Positions 12,784-29,162 are shown, numbered from the stretch's first letter. The stretch: 64,000 bases of DNA from Unio delphinus (GCA_029339505.1 JAQISU010000164.1:1302001-1366000), one strand, 5' to 3'. Numbers and translations are program-made. Notes: generated from the letters alone by a model not told the origin.

Positions 12784-15700
12784 GGATGACAGAGTCATTC
12801 CAAATGGACATTTTATTATGACCCTTCTGATTACAGGCTTTGTGGTATTTATTTATAGATGATCTGGTTAGATTTAAAGGCCAGTAAAGACATTTTTAAT
12901 TCTTTTTACACATTTTTTAATTTTACATTGAGTCATTTTTTATGGAAACCTTGTTAGCTTGATTAAGCAGAAACACTCAAAATCGATACATTTTATTTGG
13001 TTTACATTTTTTATGCAGATTATCCAATTTAATTTTCATGCTCATAAACATACCTATATTAACATTTTTTTAAAACTTGTGTTTTGTTTAGAAAAAATTC
13101 TTGAATGAATATCATATTAATGGACTGGCCTGAAGTACACGATTTATCTTAGATAGGTTTTAAATGTACTTGATTGTTCTCCCAAGACGTCACTTGAGAA
13201 AAATTACAGTGCTCTACATGTTTGTGTATAAGTCAGACTAACTTCTCTCAGTGTAGACCTTAATCTGATCACTAGCAGATCAAGATAGAATATGCTGTGA
13301 ACTAACCTAAGTATGCTATTTACTGGCAGATAAGATAGAGTATGCTGTGAAGTAACCTAAGTATGCTATTTACTGGCAGATCAAGATAGAATATGCTGTG
13401 AAGTAACCTAAGTATGCTATTTACTGGCAGATCAAGATAGAATATGCTGTGAAGTAACCTAAGTATGCTATTTACTGGCAGATCAAGATAGAGTATGCTG
13501 TGAACTAATCTAAGTATGCTATTTACTGGTAGATCAAGATAGAATATGCTGTGAACTAATCTGATTACGCTGTTTACTGATAGATCAGGGTAGAGTATGC
13601 TGTGAACTATCTTATCTGTTTACTAATTGATCAAGACAGAGCGTTTTGTGTACTCCCCTAAGTATGCTAATCACTGATATATCAGGATAGAGTATGATGT
13701 TTAGTGGCAGATCAGGGTAGAATATACTGTTCATTGTCAGATCAGAATAGAGATTGCATTTTACTGCTGGATTAAAGTAGAATATGTATGTTGTTTACTG
13801 GCAGATCAAGGTAGAGTGTTCAATTTACTGGCAGTAATTGGTAGAGTGTTCTGTTTACTGGCAGATCAGGGTAGAGTGTTCTGTTTACTAGCAGATCAGG
13901 GTAGAGTGTTCTGTTTACTAGCAGATCAGGGTAGAGTGTTTTGTTTACTGGCAGATCAGGGTAGAGTGTTCTGTTTACTGGCAGATCAGGGTAGAGTGTT
14001 CTGTTTACTAGCAGATCAGGGTAGAATGTTCTGTTTACTGGCAGATCAGGGTAGAGTGTTCTGTTTACTAGCAGATCAAGGTAGAGTGTTCTTTTTACTG
14101 GCATATCAGGGTAGAGTGTTCTATTTACTGGCAGATCAAGGTAGAGTGTTATGTTTACTAGCAGATCAAGGTAGAGTGTTCTGTTTACTGGCAGATCAGG
14201 GTAGAGTGTTCTATTTACTGGCAGATCAAGGTAGAGTGTTCTGTTTACTAGCAGATCAGGATAGAGTGTTCTGTTTACTAGCAGATCAGGGTAGAATGTT
14301 CTGTTTACTAGCAGATCAGGGTAAAGTGTTCTGTTTACTAGCAGATCAGGGTAGAGTGTTCTGTTTACTGGCAGATCAGGGTTGAGTTTTCTGTTTACTA
14401 GCAGATCAGGGTAGAGTGTTCTGTTTACTGGCAGATCAAGGTAGAGTGTTCTGTTTACTAGCAGATCAGGGTAGAGTGTTCTGTTTACTAGCAGATCAGG
14501 GTAGAGTGTTCTGTTTACTGGCAGATCAGGGTAGAGTGTTCTGTTTACTAGCAGATCAAGGTAGTGTGTTCTGTTTACTAGCAGATCATGGTAGAGTGTT
14601 CTGTTTACTGGCAGATCAGGGTAGAGTGTTCTGTTTACTAGCAGATCAGGGTAGAGTGTTCTGTTTACTAGCAGATCAGGGTAGAGTGTTCTGTTTACTA
14701 GCAGATCAGGGTAAAGTGTTCTGTTTATTAGCAGATCAGGGTAGAGTGTTCTGTTTACTCGCAGATCAGGGTTGAGTGTTCTGTTTACTGACAGTAATTG
14801 GTAGAGTGTTCTGTTTACTGGCAGATCAAGGTAGAGTGTTCAGTTTACTGGCAATTCAAGGTAGTGTGTTCTGTTTACTGGCAGATCAGGGTAGAGTGTT
14901 CTGTTTACTGGCAGATCAGGGTAGAGTGTTCTGTTTACTGGCAGTAATTGGTAGAGTGTTCTGTTTACTGGCAGATCAAGGTAGAGTGTTCAATTTACTG
15001 GCATATTAAGGTAGTGTGTTCTGTTTACTGGCAGATCAGGGTAGAGTGTTCAATTTACTGGCAGATCAAGGTAGTGTGTTCTGTTTACTGGCAGATCAGG
15101 GTAGAGTGTTCAATTTACTGGCAGATCAAGGTAGTGTGTTCTGTTTACTGGCAGGTTAGGGTAGAGTGTTCTGTTTACTGGCAGATCAGGGTAGCGTGTT
15201 CTGTTTTCTATCCTGTATCTGCTATTCACTAATAGATCGGAGAGTATGGTATACTGTTCACTGGCAGATTAGGGTAGATTAGGTTTTTCAATGGAAGATC
15301 TAAGTGGAATATTGTGTTCATTGGCAGATCAAGATAGAGATTGCTTTTTACTGGCAGATCAGGATAACTTGTACTGATAGATCACAGATCAGGATAGAAT
15401 GTTATGTTTATTGGCAGATCAAGATGGAATGCTGTTCACTGGCAGATCAGGGTAGAGTATGCTCTTTACTGGAAATCATAAATAAAGTGAATGTAGTAGA
15501 CCTAACTGGCAGGACATTTTTTGAAGGTTGATCTGGGTCTGTGCAGTATATATTATTAAATATGGTAATGTTATCAAAGGATATTATATGGAAAAAAAGA
15601 AGAATTTGCTGGTGGTAATTCTTGTTGCTTCAGACTTGGAGGCATTATTTTTGTCCTCGGTTAAATATCATATGGCACCAATTTCTCAATATTTTTCTAG

Positions 15701-18700
15701 GTCATGACTCATAGTGCAGTGTAATATGCAAATACACAGTTAGGTAGGTACATATATGGAAAAAGTACCCAGAAGTCTCATGGCTACTGCAGGACATTTT
15801 TTCAAAAGATATGGAGACCAGATAATGGTACAATGTTAAATAAAATTAAAACGAGGCATAACAAGTTGTTACAGATAATTTTAGTTTTGATATTTAATAA
15901 CTAAATATGCCAGGCACTGTGTCACGTTTTATTCCAGAATAAATTTTCCTTCAGTTTTTATATTTTTCTCCTATACTTCATTTGTTTTATCTCGAAGTAT
16001 TTCATTATACAAACATGACCTTTTTTCTTTTTAGAAAAGAAAATGGTAAAATTTCATCCAGGAACTGTATTTTATGTCACTCTGTTATTTGTACAAATTG
16101 ATTAATTCACAACAGACAGTTACTACCTCTAAAATACATATCACCTAACTGACAGCCACTTCTAGTCTAGTCATGTCTGATAGTCAAGATGTATATGCTT
16201 TGGTCCTCAAACAAATATTTTAGAATGGTAGCCAAGGTTATTTGATGCTAGTTTCATCTTTCCTTATTGTGGACATTGGCTACATATATTTTGTTGTAAA
16301 GTTCTGATATGTACTTAAATACTGCCCCACTATACACTTATAATTACATGATACAAGGGACTGATGTAATGTCAATATAACATTGAGACTATTACTGTAT
16401 TATCATGTTTTCGTAAGTCCAGGTGATAAGATCATACATAACTGCGGCATTGTGATTTATGGATTTGTAGATATTCAAAAAAGTTGGTGAAACATAGTAA
16501 CCAATTTAGTACAATGGGTTATATTGGAAACCATGTGTCCATTGTCTGAAATGCTGAGTTACTAACCAGTTATTTGATACAGTAAAACCTGTCTTGAGAG
16601 ACCACTGCTATGAGAGACCACCTGTTTTGAGAGACCAGACTTTCCATGCACAGACTTATAGATTATATAGTTTTGCAACCTGTTATGAGAGACCACCTGT
16701 CTTGAGAGACCATTATTTATGGGAAGAAGGGGTGGTCCTTCAAGACCGGTATTACTGTATCATTTGTCAGCTATGTCCTCTAAGCTCATGTAAATGGTAG
16801 TTTCGATCATCTTGGACCACAGGTTCTTAGTGTTGTAAAAGTTCAGAATAATTTCAAATTCCGCTTTAATTCTTTATGTGGATTTACATCTGTAAAAACT
16901 GATTTGTTGGAACTTGTTGCATTTTTGTACAAATGAATTATGGATTGACAATATTGATTGATCTGCTCAATATTCCTGATTTGGAATCTGACCATACAGC
17001 TTTGGTGGTTTTCTTGTCCTCGGTGCAAAAATTGACTCATTTATAGAGGTTACAAAATCATCTCATTTATTGAAAATACAAAATTGACTCATTTTTAGAA
17101 ATACAAAATCGACTAATTTATAGAAAATACAAAATCAACTAATTTATAGAAAATAGTCTCTACATAAGTTTACATCCTTTAAACACAAATCATTTCCCTT
17201 ATTTTTAGGCCTTTACAACAGGTGTCAACTGTGAGCGATGTCTGCAAGGGTACTACAGACCCCTGGGGGTATTACCCACAGATCCGAATCCGTGTCGTCA
17301 GTGCACATGCTCTTTATCTGTTGGAAATACTGGCATTTGTGTAGAGGATGACACTCATCTTGCTGGAGGATTGGTAAGCTGTTAAAGTTATCTCCCTTTG
17401 TATCAAAGAGAGAGTATGGAACCATATGTATGTAGAATTCTTACATTTAAAATGCTCAGTCAGTTTACTGTATTTTGTCTAGTGTGAGAAAAATTCATGT
17501 GCACATTTTCTTGTCATGTATTTGACAATTTTAGTTGTAATTCTCAGCTTGAATTGTTTGCATAAATAAATGAGTCAATACAAAGACTTGTTTTCACAAG
17601 ACTGGAAAGTTACAAATGTCAGAAAATTCATATTCTGATTCTAGGCCTATGAAAGGTTTCGTTGTAAAATTAAAAAGATTAAAATTGTGTGAGATTCATA
17701 AGAATATAAATATTTCTTAAAATATTCATACCTTATTTTACATTTTTGGTTGTACACCTTATGGATAGTTTATAAGGTTTTTCTTAAAATATTGTAATGC
17801 ACACAGACTTTGAAATAGACCAAAATAAAATCACGGAAAACATGCAAAATAGGCTTTGCAGAAACTTAAATAAGTACCACATGAATGTAAATACTATGTT
17901 GTTTTGCATGAACTTTAAATTACAACATAAGTATGATATTTTGAGGCTGACTATATATTATTTCCTTTATCCAGTCACATGTGGCATAATACTTTATGTA
18001 CTTTCAAAGTTTTTATAAAACAACATATTTTTTACTTTGGTATACTTTTTGATTCACTACACCATAAGATTTTTTTTATTTCAGAGACCAGGAGATTGTG
18101 TGTGCAAAGATGGGTACAGTGGACCCAGATGTGACCAGTGTGCAGTAGGGTACCACAAATACCCCAGCTGTATGCCCTGTCCATGTAAATTTGCAGGTAG
18201 TCTGGACCCCAGTGTGTGTGAGGGAAGATGCGTCTGCAAGGTAGGTACTATATAAAGTGGCTTAATGTTTTTACTAATTTTGAACATTTTACAAGGGATT
18301 TATCTGATCTGTGTTTGGCATTTGAAGGATATTAACATGGTTGTTTCTTTTAGAGAAAAAATTGTTTTTTTGTTTTCGGTCCATGTCAATCATAAGTATC
18401 AATGTTCCCAATATTTTTTTCTTCTAATTGTACCTGTTATTTCAAACATCCAAGGGACCAACCAATTTTGTTTTATGGAATCAGGGCATTTTGAAATTGA
18501 TTCAAAATATATTTATGACCCACGAATGGTTAAAACAAGTTATTTTCACTCAGATATTTAGAAAACTAAAATTAATCATATCAATCATCATAGTTCTAAA
18601 AGGTATCTTGTATGAGAAAAAATATTGTGGTTCAGCAGAAATCACAACCATCCCCACCCTGATAATTAAATGGTCCAAAACCTTTGCCTAGAATTTGGTA

Positions 18701-21587
18701 TTTGGGAACTGTAAATACTTGCTTCACCCGAATTAAAACTGTATAATTATATTGACTTGTTAATTATATTGATTTGTTAATTGTCTTGCTGTAGAAAAAT
18801 GTGGAAGGAGAAAGGTGTGACTGTTGCCGACCTGGATTTTACAACCTGCAGGCAGACAATCCTGATGGCTGCATGCCATGTTTTTGTTTTGGCATCTCTG
18901 CTACATGTCAGAGTGCCAACCTGGGAATCATTAGGGTAAGATTACATCTTGGTCTGATACTGTATCTTTTCTATTTTGTCCTCTCTTACACTGACCAGTA
19001 AAATTCATTTATTATCAAAAGAGCAAATCTTTACATGGTTAAAATGTTTGCTTTTTTCCAGATAGCAAAGCAATTTTGGTTTATGGATTAATGAAGTCTT
19101 ACCATCTATCAGTTATTTTATTCATTCATCCATCCATCTTCAGCCTGGCATCCAAACTCGATTTAAGGTTTGTGTTATGGTGATTTTTCCATAGGCTGTT
19201 GCTCACAGAGTCATATATGCTGATATTAGACAAGTTCATTGGAGTACTACAAATTAGTGTAAATTAGGTCACTGACATATTTCCTCCACAGTGGATGGTC
19301 ATATGAACATGGGGTTTGCACTAAAAGACTTCATATGATGTCTAGTTGGTCCTAAGTAAAATTGGTGCAGGTCTGATGTCCAAAATGGCCACCATGTCAG
19401 TCTTCTTAAAATCTTGTTATTAAATCTCTTATACAAAAAGCCATAGTGTCATAATGTTTTCACCAAAAGACTTCTTATGATGTCCAGTTGGTTACATGAT
19501 GCCAATCTGACATTTATGACCACTATGACAGCCATCTTGAAAATTGTACCTGTGGTTCTGCTTGTGAATGGACGGTCATATAAACATGAAGGTTTTCATA
19601 AAATGACTTCTTGTGGTGTCTAGTTGGTCCTAAATGAAAATGGTGCCCATCTGACATCAAATATTTTCACCACATCAGTTAATTTAAAAACCTTGTTATC
19701 AGTGGAGGCTGTCGGAGATGATTTCAACACTCAGCATTTAAAAGAAAAAATATCTTGATTTCCATGAAATTCCATTTTCCTAACAGATCATCCATCCCTT
19801 CAAGATACTTTTGTCTCTTTTAGTTATCATTTTATCTCTTTAATTTATGAAACAGCATACATTCATGTCAACACCATGTTTTGTATGAATATTGGAGCTC
19901 AACACTTGATTCATTAGAATCTGCATAAATGATTTACTTCCTCATCATGGATTCCCACAAAGGCTTTTTGATCATCCAGATTAGGCTTAAACCATATGTT
20001 TGTCAGAGAATTGAATTGATATGTGGTTTCTTTCACGTAGTTAATCTTGGTGTAAAAGTATTAAACAGAGATATTAAACATGGAGGGGGAATGGGGTCCT
20101 GCTTGCACTTCTGATGCATATTTTATGGTATAAAAGACCCTTTTTAATCTTTGATTTTCTTTTTGTTATGTTGACACATGAAGCATTGTTAGTTAGGATT
20201 TGTGGTTAGGTTATTTTTTCAGACACTACACTGTTCATAGCATCACATAAGTTGGTATTTAGACATAATGTTGAATACTATTCAACATTCAGTGAAATTG
20301 CTTCACCATGACCTGTATTTGACAATCCAATCATTTTAATTAAACTTTGTGTTATGTTTTTTCAGCCAATTGAGTCAAATAACTTTTGATGGTTTTTAGT
20401 TGATTGTACTTAATTTTTTAGTTACTTCTTTCTGTTGCATATTTGAAGGCCTAGTGTTGTAACACTCAGATTGTTATGGTTATTGTAAAACTTGCTTATT
20501 TTGGCAATTTTCAAACTACTCCATTAGGCATGGTTACAGTTTAGCATTTGTGACCGGCTTGTAAAAATTGGGAAATTAAAATCATGCAGAAATGTCCCTA
20601 TGTATGATATATTTCACTGTTGTAAATGATTGACCATTGACTTACATTTACAGTTTACATGTTTTTACAGACAGCCACTCTTGAACACGTATAATATAAT
20701 GAAGAACTATTGAAGTAATTTATAACCTGTCGTTGTTGTCTTCTCTACACCAGTGGATGGTAAGGCAACAGTATAACATTTGTATCATAGAAATAAGTTG
20801 AATAACTTTGACTCTATGAAAAAGACTCTTATAGTTATAGTGGTATTACTAAGTTTTGAATGATAAATACGGAGCAAGATGTCAGAAAAATAGATTTTTG
20901 TAAGAAGATAGCTGTTAAAAATAAGACTGGACAATACTTCATCATGAATGAAATACCTTCACTTTTAATATTGTTTCTATTTCTTCTACAGCGTTTTAAT
21001 GAGAGAAAAATTGAATTGTTCAGATTTAGTAGCCTGAGTCTGCTGCTTACATTGCTATTATGATGGCATATTGAGTCATTATGATGGCATATTGAGTCAT
21101 TTTGATGGCATATTGAGTCATTATGATGGCATATTGAGTCATTATGATGGCATATTGAGTCATTATGATGGCATATTGAGTCATTATGATGTAATAACAA
21201 TGATAAGCTTGAGGACAGTTTAGAATGGCAACAATTTACATCCATAGTCCTGTTCCTGCATATGAGAGTAAATGCAGAAGTTATTCTGATTGTTTTACAG
21301 TGTTGAAGCATGAGGTGAACTAATGTCACCTTCCATCTCAGTGTGAAGATTACTTATCAGATATTGACATGGTAGATGATATTGACATTGTAAGAGACAG
21401 TGTGACAGATCTTGACAATGTGACAGATATTGGCCTGTAACAGATATTGGCATGGTAGCAGATATTGACATGGTAAAAAAAAAATTGACATTGTAACAGA
21501 TCTTGACAGTGTGACATATATTGACAGTATGACAGATCTTGGCCTGTAACATATATTGACATGGTAACAGCTATTGGCCTGTAACAG

Positions 21588-21652
<65 letters not shown>

Positions 21653-24600
21653 TAATAATAATGCTTTATTTAGCTTGTTAGTAATTTCAAAGAGCTCATT
21701 GCAGCTGTAACCTTCTGTGATATTAATACTGTAGTGGGCTGATTTCACATAATAATAACATGATGACAGGTAATGGTGTGTAATACATTAATATTGTGAC
21801 AGATATTAGCCTGTAACATATTGACATGTAACAGATATTGACATGGTAACAGCTATTGATAATCTAACAGATCTTGACTGTGTGACTGATATTGGCATGT
21901 AACAGATATTGACATGGTAACAGCTATTGATAATCTAACAGATCTTGACTGTGTGACTGATATTGGCATGTAACAGATATTGACTTGGTAACAGCTATTC
22001 GCCTGTATCAGATATTAATTCAGATATCAATTAAAATGACAAGTAATGGCATGTAACATATTTTGACAATGTGACAGATATTAGCCTGTAACATATTGAC
22101 ATGTAACAAATGTTGATATTGTAATATATATTGGTACTATAACAGATACTAACATGGTAACCAGTATTAAGACTATAAAGTATTGAGAATGTAACATATT
22201 GGTGATGTAACATATAAACACTATAACATTGACAATGTAACATATTGGTACATTAACATATATTAACACTATAACATTAATTAATGTAAGAGATGTTGAC
22301 CATGCAACATTGACACTGTAACATATTGACCATGCAACACTGACACTGTAACAGATATTGACCATGTAACACTGACACTGTAACAGATATTAACCATGTA
22401 ATACTGACACTGTAACAGATATTGACCCTGTATCATATTGGCAATAAAACATGTAACTTGGCACTTTAACATATTGGTGTACTAACAGATATTGGCACTT
22501 ATATTGGTGATGTAACAGACACTGGTACTGTAACACATATTGGTAGTCTAATATATGTTGGCATTGTTTGCAGACAGGATACTGTGTTCTTTGAAGCTCT
22601 TCTTTTTCAGTATTGAATATATGAGATCTAACTTCAGTATAGAGCAGGCTGTAAATCAGAAACTTATTGAAGTAAACTAAATATATTTTTTAATATGGCA
22701 TTATTTTGGTAATAAATAATTTCTTTGTTATATATCTGCAGATTTCTGACATGAGTGGAAGCATGGATGGCTGGACAATCACCACATTGCAAGGAAATGG
22801 ATTCACATTTTTTCCAACCAGTCTCAGTGGTTGGTTGCAATATGAAACTGTCCCATCTCGTGCTCAGAACACAGTCAACACAGATCGTTTACTGGAGGAT
22901 GAGGTCATGTACTACTGGCAGTCTCCCTTAAAATATCATGGCAGCAGGGTAACATCAAATTATATACATCCTAGCTCACATTACTTATTACTAATTTCAT
23001 TTAGCTTATTAGAAAAGCAGACTTGTGTTTGAGGTATGGGTGGGTGGGTGGGGTAAAATTAGTCTAAAGAAAACTGCATATTCACATATCAATTAAATTC
23101 CATACTATTTAAATTAATAATTGTGAAAGAATGTTTTGTATTTTATCCTAGTGAATACATTGTTATATTATTCTGCAGTCACCTCTTTGAACACAAAAGC
23201 ACTGGTAAGAATCTATAAGCATGCATTCATGATAAGACTTGAAAGTATTGTAAAGGCTCAACATTGTTATAATTGATGGCAAAACACTATTATAATTGAT
23301 GGCAAAATACTGTTATAATTGAGGGCAAAATACTGTTATAATTGATGGCAAAACACTTATAAATGAGGGCAAACACTGTTATAATTGAGGGCAAATCATT
23401 GATGTAATTGAGGGCAAAATGCTGTTGTAAATGAGGGCAAAAATACTGTTATAATTGAGGGCAAAACACTGTTATAATTGAGGGCAAAACAGTTATACTT
23501 GAGGGCAAAACACTGTTATAATTGAGGGCAAATCATTTTTATAAGTGAGGGCAAAATACTGTTATAATTGAGGGCAAAATACTTATGATTGAGCAGCTTA
23601 TTTCTAAAGTAGATTTAAAATATAGGTCAGGTTACAATGTTACAGTATTACAAAGCTTACACTGACAAATGACTTATTTACTAAGAAATCTTTTATTTAA
23701 AATATCCGGATCACTTTCTCTAAAGTGCATTTAGGTTTTTAATTATTTGTATGATTTTAAAATCATAACTGGTGTTGTTAAATGCAAAAGGAAATTGTAC
23801 GTGAATTTTGTTAACATTAATAAGCCGAAGGTTCTATTTACCTCTTAGTTGTAGTATATAAGTTATATGGTTCTAAAATTTGAATGCCTAAAGGATACCA
23901 TATACTAAAAAAATTAGTCAAATCAACTGCGAATTGCATCGACCCAGATCTTGTGCAGTATGCAATAAGCTGGTCAGGGTCTATATTGTTGGAAGTTGGA
24001 TCTGATTTATATGGTACATATTCAGAGTACTTGATTTTATATACTGGCAAAAAATAATAACAAAAGGAATAATTAGAGAACCAAAATCTATGAAAACTAT
24101 ATTTGATATGGAAGAGATGTAGTCAGATTTGGCAATTACATTTCCAGCTGACATCATATGGAGGGAAGCTGCATTTCACACTGAAGTTTACAATAGATGA
24201 TAGAGCACCATATCGACAGCATCTGGCAGCAGCTGACCTAATTCTTCAGGTTTGCTGCGTTTTCAATATTTAATAATTATTAATACAGTTGCAATTGAAA
24301 TTCTATGTTAAAGTAATTTTTGGAAAACTTTACAATAATTGTTCACTTATTAGAATATAAAGATACACAGATGGGGTTGAATAATTATTTTTATGGATAA
24401 ATATTGATAAAAATATGTCACTATGACACTGAAAACTATTTGCAAAATCTGTAAATGTAAAGAGTAATTTTGCATGTCAGTAAATTTTGACTTAAGGTGT
24501 AAGAAAATGTAACTTAAGAAAATGTAACTTAATTAGATGTCAAGCAGAATGATTCCATGTATTGTTTTTGAAATTTTCTCACAGGAAAATACTAGATGCA

Positions 24601-27600
24601 TGAACTTAGTACCAGGTGTTTGAAATTTAAGATTATACTAGACAAAATGAGCAAGGTAATACACTTCTTGACGAACTTTCCTAATAGCAAATGAAATCTT
24701 TGTCAGAATTATTTTACTTGGAACAGACATCATTAGTAAATGAAGGAAATATCTTTTATCAGTATTACATCCATCTAGATTTTACTGTACCTGTATTTTG
24801 TCAAAACAGTTTCCAAGATTACTACAACAATAAAGTAATAGCTCACAATACAGAAACACTGTGAGGCACATATGCATTTGGAGAGACATATTAAAAAATA
24901 TAAATTTTTAACCTCTGTATAAATATTTTCTACAGGGCAGCAATATAACTGTTACCACAGGGAAACAGTTTATGCGGGAGAATCAGGAGAATAAGGTCAG
25001 TGTGACATTAGTGGAGTCAAACTTCCATAGGGTGGATGCATCAGGGCGTAACATTGAGCCTGGACCTGTCAGTAAGCGTGACTTTATGCTGGTTTTGTAT
25101 GATCTTCAGAGGATACTAATCAGGGCCACCTACCACACTGCTCAAAACTGGATATAGTAAGTAGGCAAATAAACAAGCAAATTCATAAATGTGCCAGTTG
25201 AAAGAAGGCCTTCAATATTTATTGATATGACAGATATTGCAGTCCAACTGGCCATAATAAACACCAACATTAGCGAAATATTAACCATAAATAGCACAAA
25301 TATGAATGACAATAGCTAAATTGACCCTTAACAACAAATAGCATATGAGAAATATTAACCATAAATAGCACAAATATGAATGACACTAGCTAAATTGACC
25401 CTAAGAAACAACAGCATTAGGAAATTATATGCCATAAACAGCAACTTTTTCAGAGTTTATAAACCATACCGGGGAAGCATGCTGTGACATTAGTTTGGGT
25501 CCATAACTGTAGTGACATTGTAGTGTGGGTCCATAACTGTAGTGACATTGTGAGTCTGTAATTGTTGACTGTGTTGTGTATCAGACTAGGGTATAGTGAA
25601 GATGGTCCAATAGTTGATGAATGAGTGTGCAGGGGGAATGGCAAAAATGATTTTAATGTCAGAAAAAATAAAATAGTGGTTGTAAAACAACCTCGTAGTC
25701 TTTGAAATTCAGTAAAATTATTAGCTGTGCACTCAGTATATAAGTAAATTAATTTCTTCATATCCCTAGATAGATCAATATTAAGTTGTATTTTTATGAC
25801 ATCCATTATGAATCCATAGAATATCTTGAATTTAATGTGTTGTTATCATATTAAAAGGACGTCATGTATTTTTTCATCAAAATGAAACACCAAATCTATT
25901 TTACTTCAGCACTGAAAACAGTTCTTTCATATGTATGCTGGAAGTCAGATTGTGCTTTTGATCTTCCATGTAGTCTACCTGAGAACTGATTGTCTACCAA
26001 TTGTACTTAATTAGACCACATTTTGACAGTTTTTATACCTTGTGGAAGATGAGCCTTAGTTGATAACTGGTAACAATAAAAAATGCACAATTCAGTGGTG
26101 GATCATAGAAAAATTGCATTTATTCATCGTGAAAGGGATGTTTGTGGCAAAAACATTGTGACTATGGAAACCCTGACTCCTCATTTCAGATACTTGATAC
26201 TTATTATATAATTAAGTGTGCAATACAGAAACTTGTTGGCTAAAAATATTCAAATTTATTACATTCTTATGTTTTTAACACATGAAAAATACATCTTTAT
26301 ATTTTGTTGTGTGAAAATATAATATTTCCCATCATGCCATTTGATTCTTTATTGTCTGTGCTTTAAAGATGTTATGTCTGAAGTGACATAAAGCAGAATT
26401 GTGTGAGCTACAACAAATAGAAACTGCAATATGTTTCAGAATTGGGAATTAATTTTATTAATGAAATTTGCCTGTGTTGTTGTATTTCTTTGAAGTTATT
26501 CCCCCTTACTTGACAACATTGATAAACCTGCTAAGATGCATTGCTGATTTGGACATGCTTTTTGGTTAGATAGGATTAAATAGTTTTGCACAAAGTCTTC
26601 ACAATCAAAATTACAGATTTGGTCATCGCAATCCTGCTGCTGTCTTAAGTCACTGATATTTATATGATCAGCATATGAAAGTCAACTAAATTTATAAAAG
26701 AGGGGATTTTTGTTGAAGACAGAATTTTTTTTTCTAAGCTTCTATTTTGGAGCAAGTTTTGATTATAATAAGAATATAACTTCTTTTTTTGTGCTCAAAT
26801 ACCTGATATATATCATCCTGTGGTACCAAAAAGTGTTTTAAGTAGGTGACATTACAACAGGTTTTCTTCATATTTTTGAACTTTTTGAGCTTTTAAGATA
26901 AAGATTTTGTTATTACAACTCAGCAAAATCCACTGTGTAGATACGTGAAATTTTGTATGCATGTCTGAGTGCAGACATAAATGACCTAAGTATATTTTTA
27001 TGCCATTATATCAATTTGTAAAATTTTCCTACGTTTTGGGAGATAATATTTTGGTCTGAATTTTATTCTAAACATATTCATACATGTCAGTACTCTTAGT
27101 ACCTTGATTGGTGCTGTTTAAAACTTGATTCTTAAAATAGATTGATGTTCGAATACAAGTCTACCAAGGTATGTACAACTCACAAATCTTGAAAAAGTTT
27201 AGCTTAGTAAAAATAAAGATTTTAGAGCAAACATGCAGGGAGTACATTCACTCAATGCATTAAAATGATCTACATCAGTACTCAGACGAAGACAGTAGTA
27301 AAATATACACATTTATGTTAATCAAAGTAAGGATTTAACAATAGTATAAACTACTATATAGACAGAGTTAAAATACAGCACTGTTATACTGTGAAGGTAA
27401 AAACATAGCAATACCATATTGCTAATAAAAGTAAAGACATTTCAGTTTTATACATTGCTATATTGCATATCAAAGTAAAAAGAATCACTGCTATATTTCT
27501 AATCAAAAGTGAAGACAAAGCACTGCTATATTGCTAATCAAAAGTGAAGACAGCACTGCTACAGTGCTAGACAAAAGGAAAGACACAGCACTGCTATATT

Positions 27601-29128
27601 GCTAATCAAAAGTGAAGAGAGCACTGCTCTATTGTAAATGTAAAGATGTAGCACTGCTAGATTGTTAATCAAATGTTGTGACACAGCCCTGCTATATTGC
27701 CAATCACAGTCAAGACACATCACTGCTATATTGCCAATCACAGTCAAGACAAATCACTGCTTTATTGCCAATCACAGTCAAGACAGCACTGTTGTATTGC
27801 CAATTGCAGTCAAGACACAACACTGCTGTATTGCCAATCAGTAGTGAAGACACAGCCCTACTACATTTTCATTTGTTAAGTATGGACAGATCATTTACTT
27901 TCTTATATGTATTCAGCTTGAAGGATGTTGTACTTGAGGCTGTCAGTGCTGGGTCCATGGAGAAAATCACTATCCCCACAGTAGAGAAGTGTGCCTGTCC
28001 TAGAGGGTATGCTGGACTCTCATGTGAGGTAAATGTTTGTGTTCCCCGTTTTGGTATGAGGTGTGAAACTTGCATACTGATTGAATATTGTCTTCTTTAA
28101 TGTCCATGCTATATGGTGTCATTACATAAAGTTTTTCCAGTGGCCTTAGTTTATTTTCTACCTATCCTACATTTTCCAATTCTTTGTGTCAAAATCCCTA
28201 TTTTTCTATATTTGTTTCCAAAATGTCCCCATTAATTTTATTATATGCAAATTTGTATTCTATCTTGAAAGTTTTTAATTGATTGACATACAGTGTTCAT
28301 GAAACTAACACTAATACCTCATGATGGTTGTCATCATTTACCAGTTTGATAACATATTTCTGAAACCTGTTAGTACATGCTTCTTACTCGGAGACTGAGA
28401 GAAGCAACCTGAGATAAACGACTTGAGATAGGAAAGGTTACAGTCGAAATTGTTGAGATTCTTATGTCACATGGGTGATAGGTAAGTCCCTTGTAATGAA
28501 TCATCTTTGAAGTCTAACATTTGATTCCATTTTATTTTTTTTAATTAACTTGGATCTGGATAGAAAATTCCTGCAATGGCTTGAACATGGACCAATTTTA
28601 CTTGAAATCTTTTTCTTGTGAATGTTCATGTAATACAGCTGGTGCTTTGATTGGAGAAAAATCTGAATTTGATTTAATGAACGTAGAGCAAAGAAACAAC
28701 TCATTTAATTGAACGTTTTACTATCAACTTTACATATTTTAGCTTTACAACAGCACTTTATTTATATTAAATTTTTTATCTCCCTGAGTAACTTATAAAG
28801 TACTAGAATTAACATGCAAATTTGAAAATGAGAAAAGTCCTTACAAATTTAATACACCAGAAATCATCTATGTGATAATCAGACATGTGATTTCAATATT
28901 AGATGGGAATATTATATTTTAGGGAATATATTTTCCTTGTCAAATTTATCATCTAATCAAGCAAAATAATAAATATCTAATTTCAGAGCTGTGAGCTTGG
29001 CTGGAGGAGAGTCAATAATGTGATCTATGGAGGACAGTGTGTGCTATGTAACTGTAACGGACATGCCAAGCAGTGTGATCCTTACACTGGAAAGTGCCGG
29101 GTCAGTCAGCATAGAATCTACTCATTGT

Positions 29129-29162
<34 letters not shown>

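Noticed and set aside
13790..15210. Possible CRISPR-like array
   Set aside because: The 30-bp units are directly contiguous with no unique spacers, in animal intronic DNA. It is a minisatellite.
13816..15232. Long apparent ORFs of a ten-residue repeat (both strands)
   Set aside because: They are produced by a 30-bp minisatellite without stop codons. No start context, splice logic or family similarity was found, and neighbouring frames are equally open.
24936..25157. Laminin frame ending at the TAG at 25155-25157 as a truncated product
   Set aside because: A good GTAAGT donor at 25157 removes it, and the spliced junction restores the L4 consensus.
27662..28100. 140-codon ORF running through the minisatellite into exon 27917-28028
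   Set aside because: Only the part after the AG at 27915-27916 matches laminin. The upstream part is tandem repeat in an intron.
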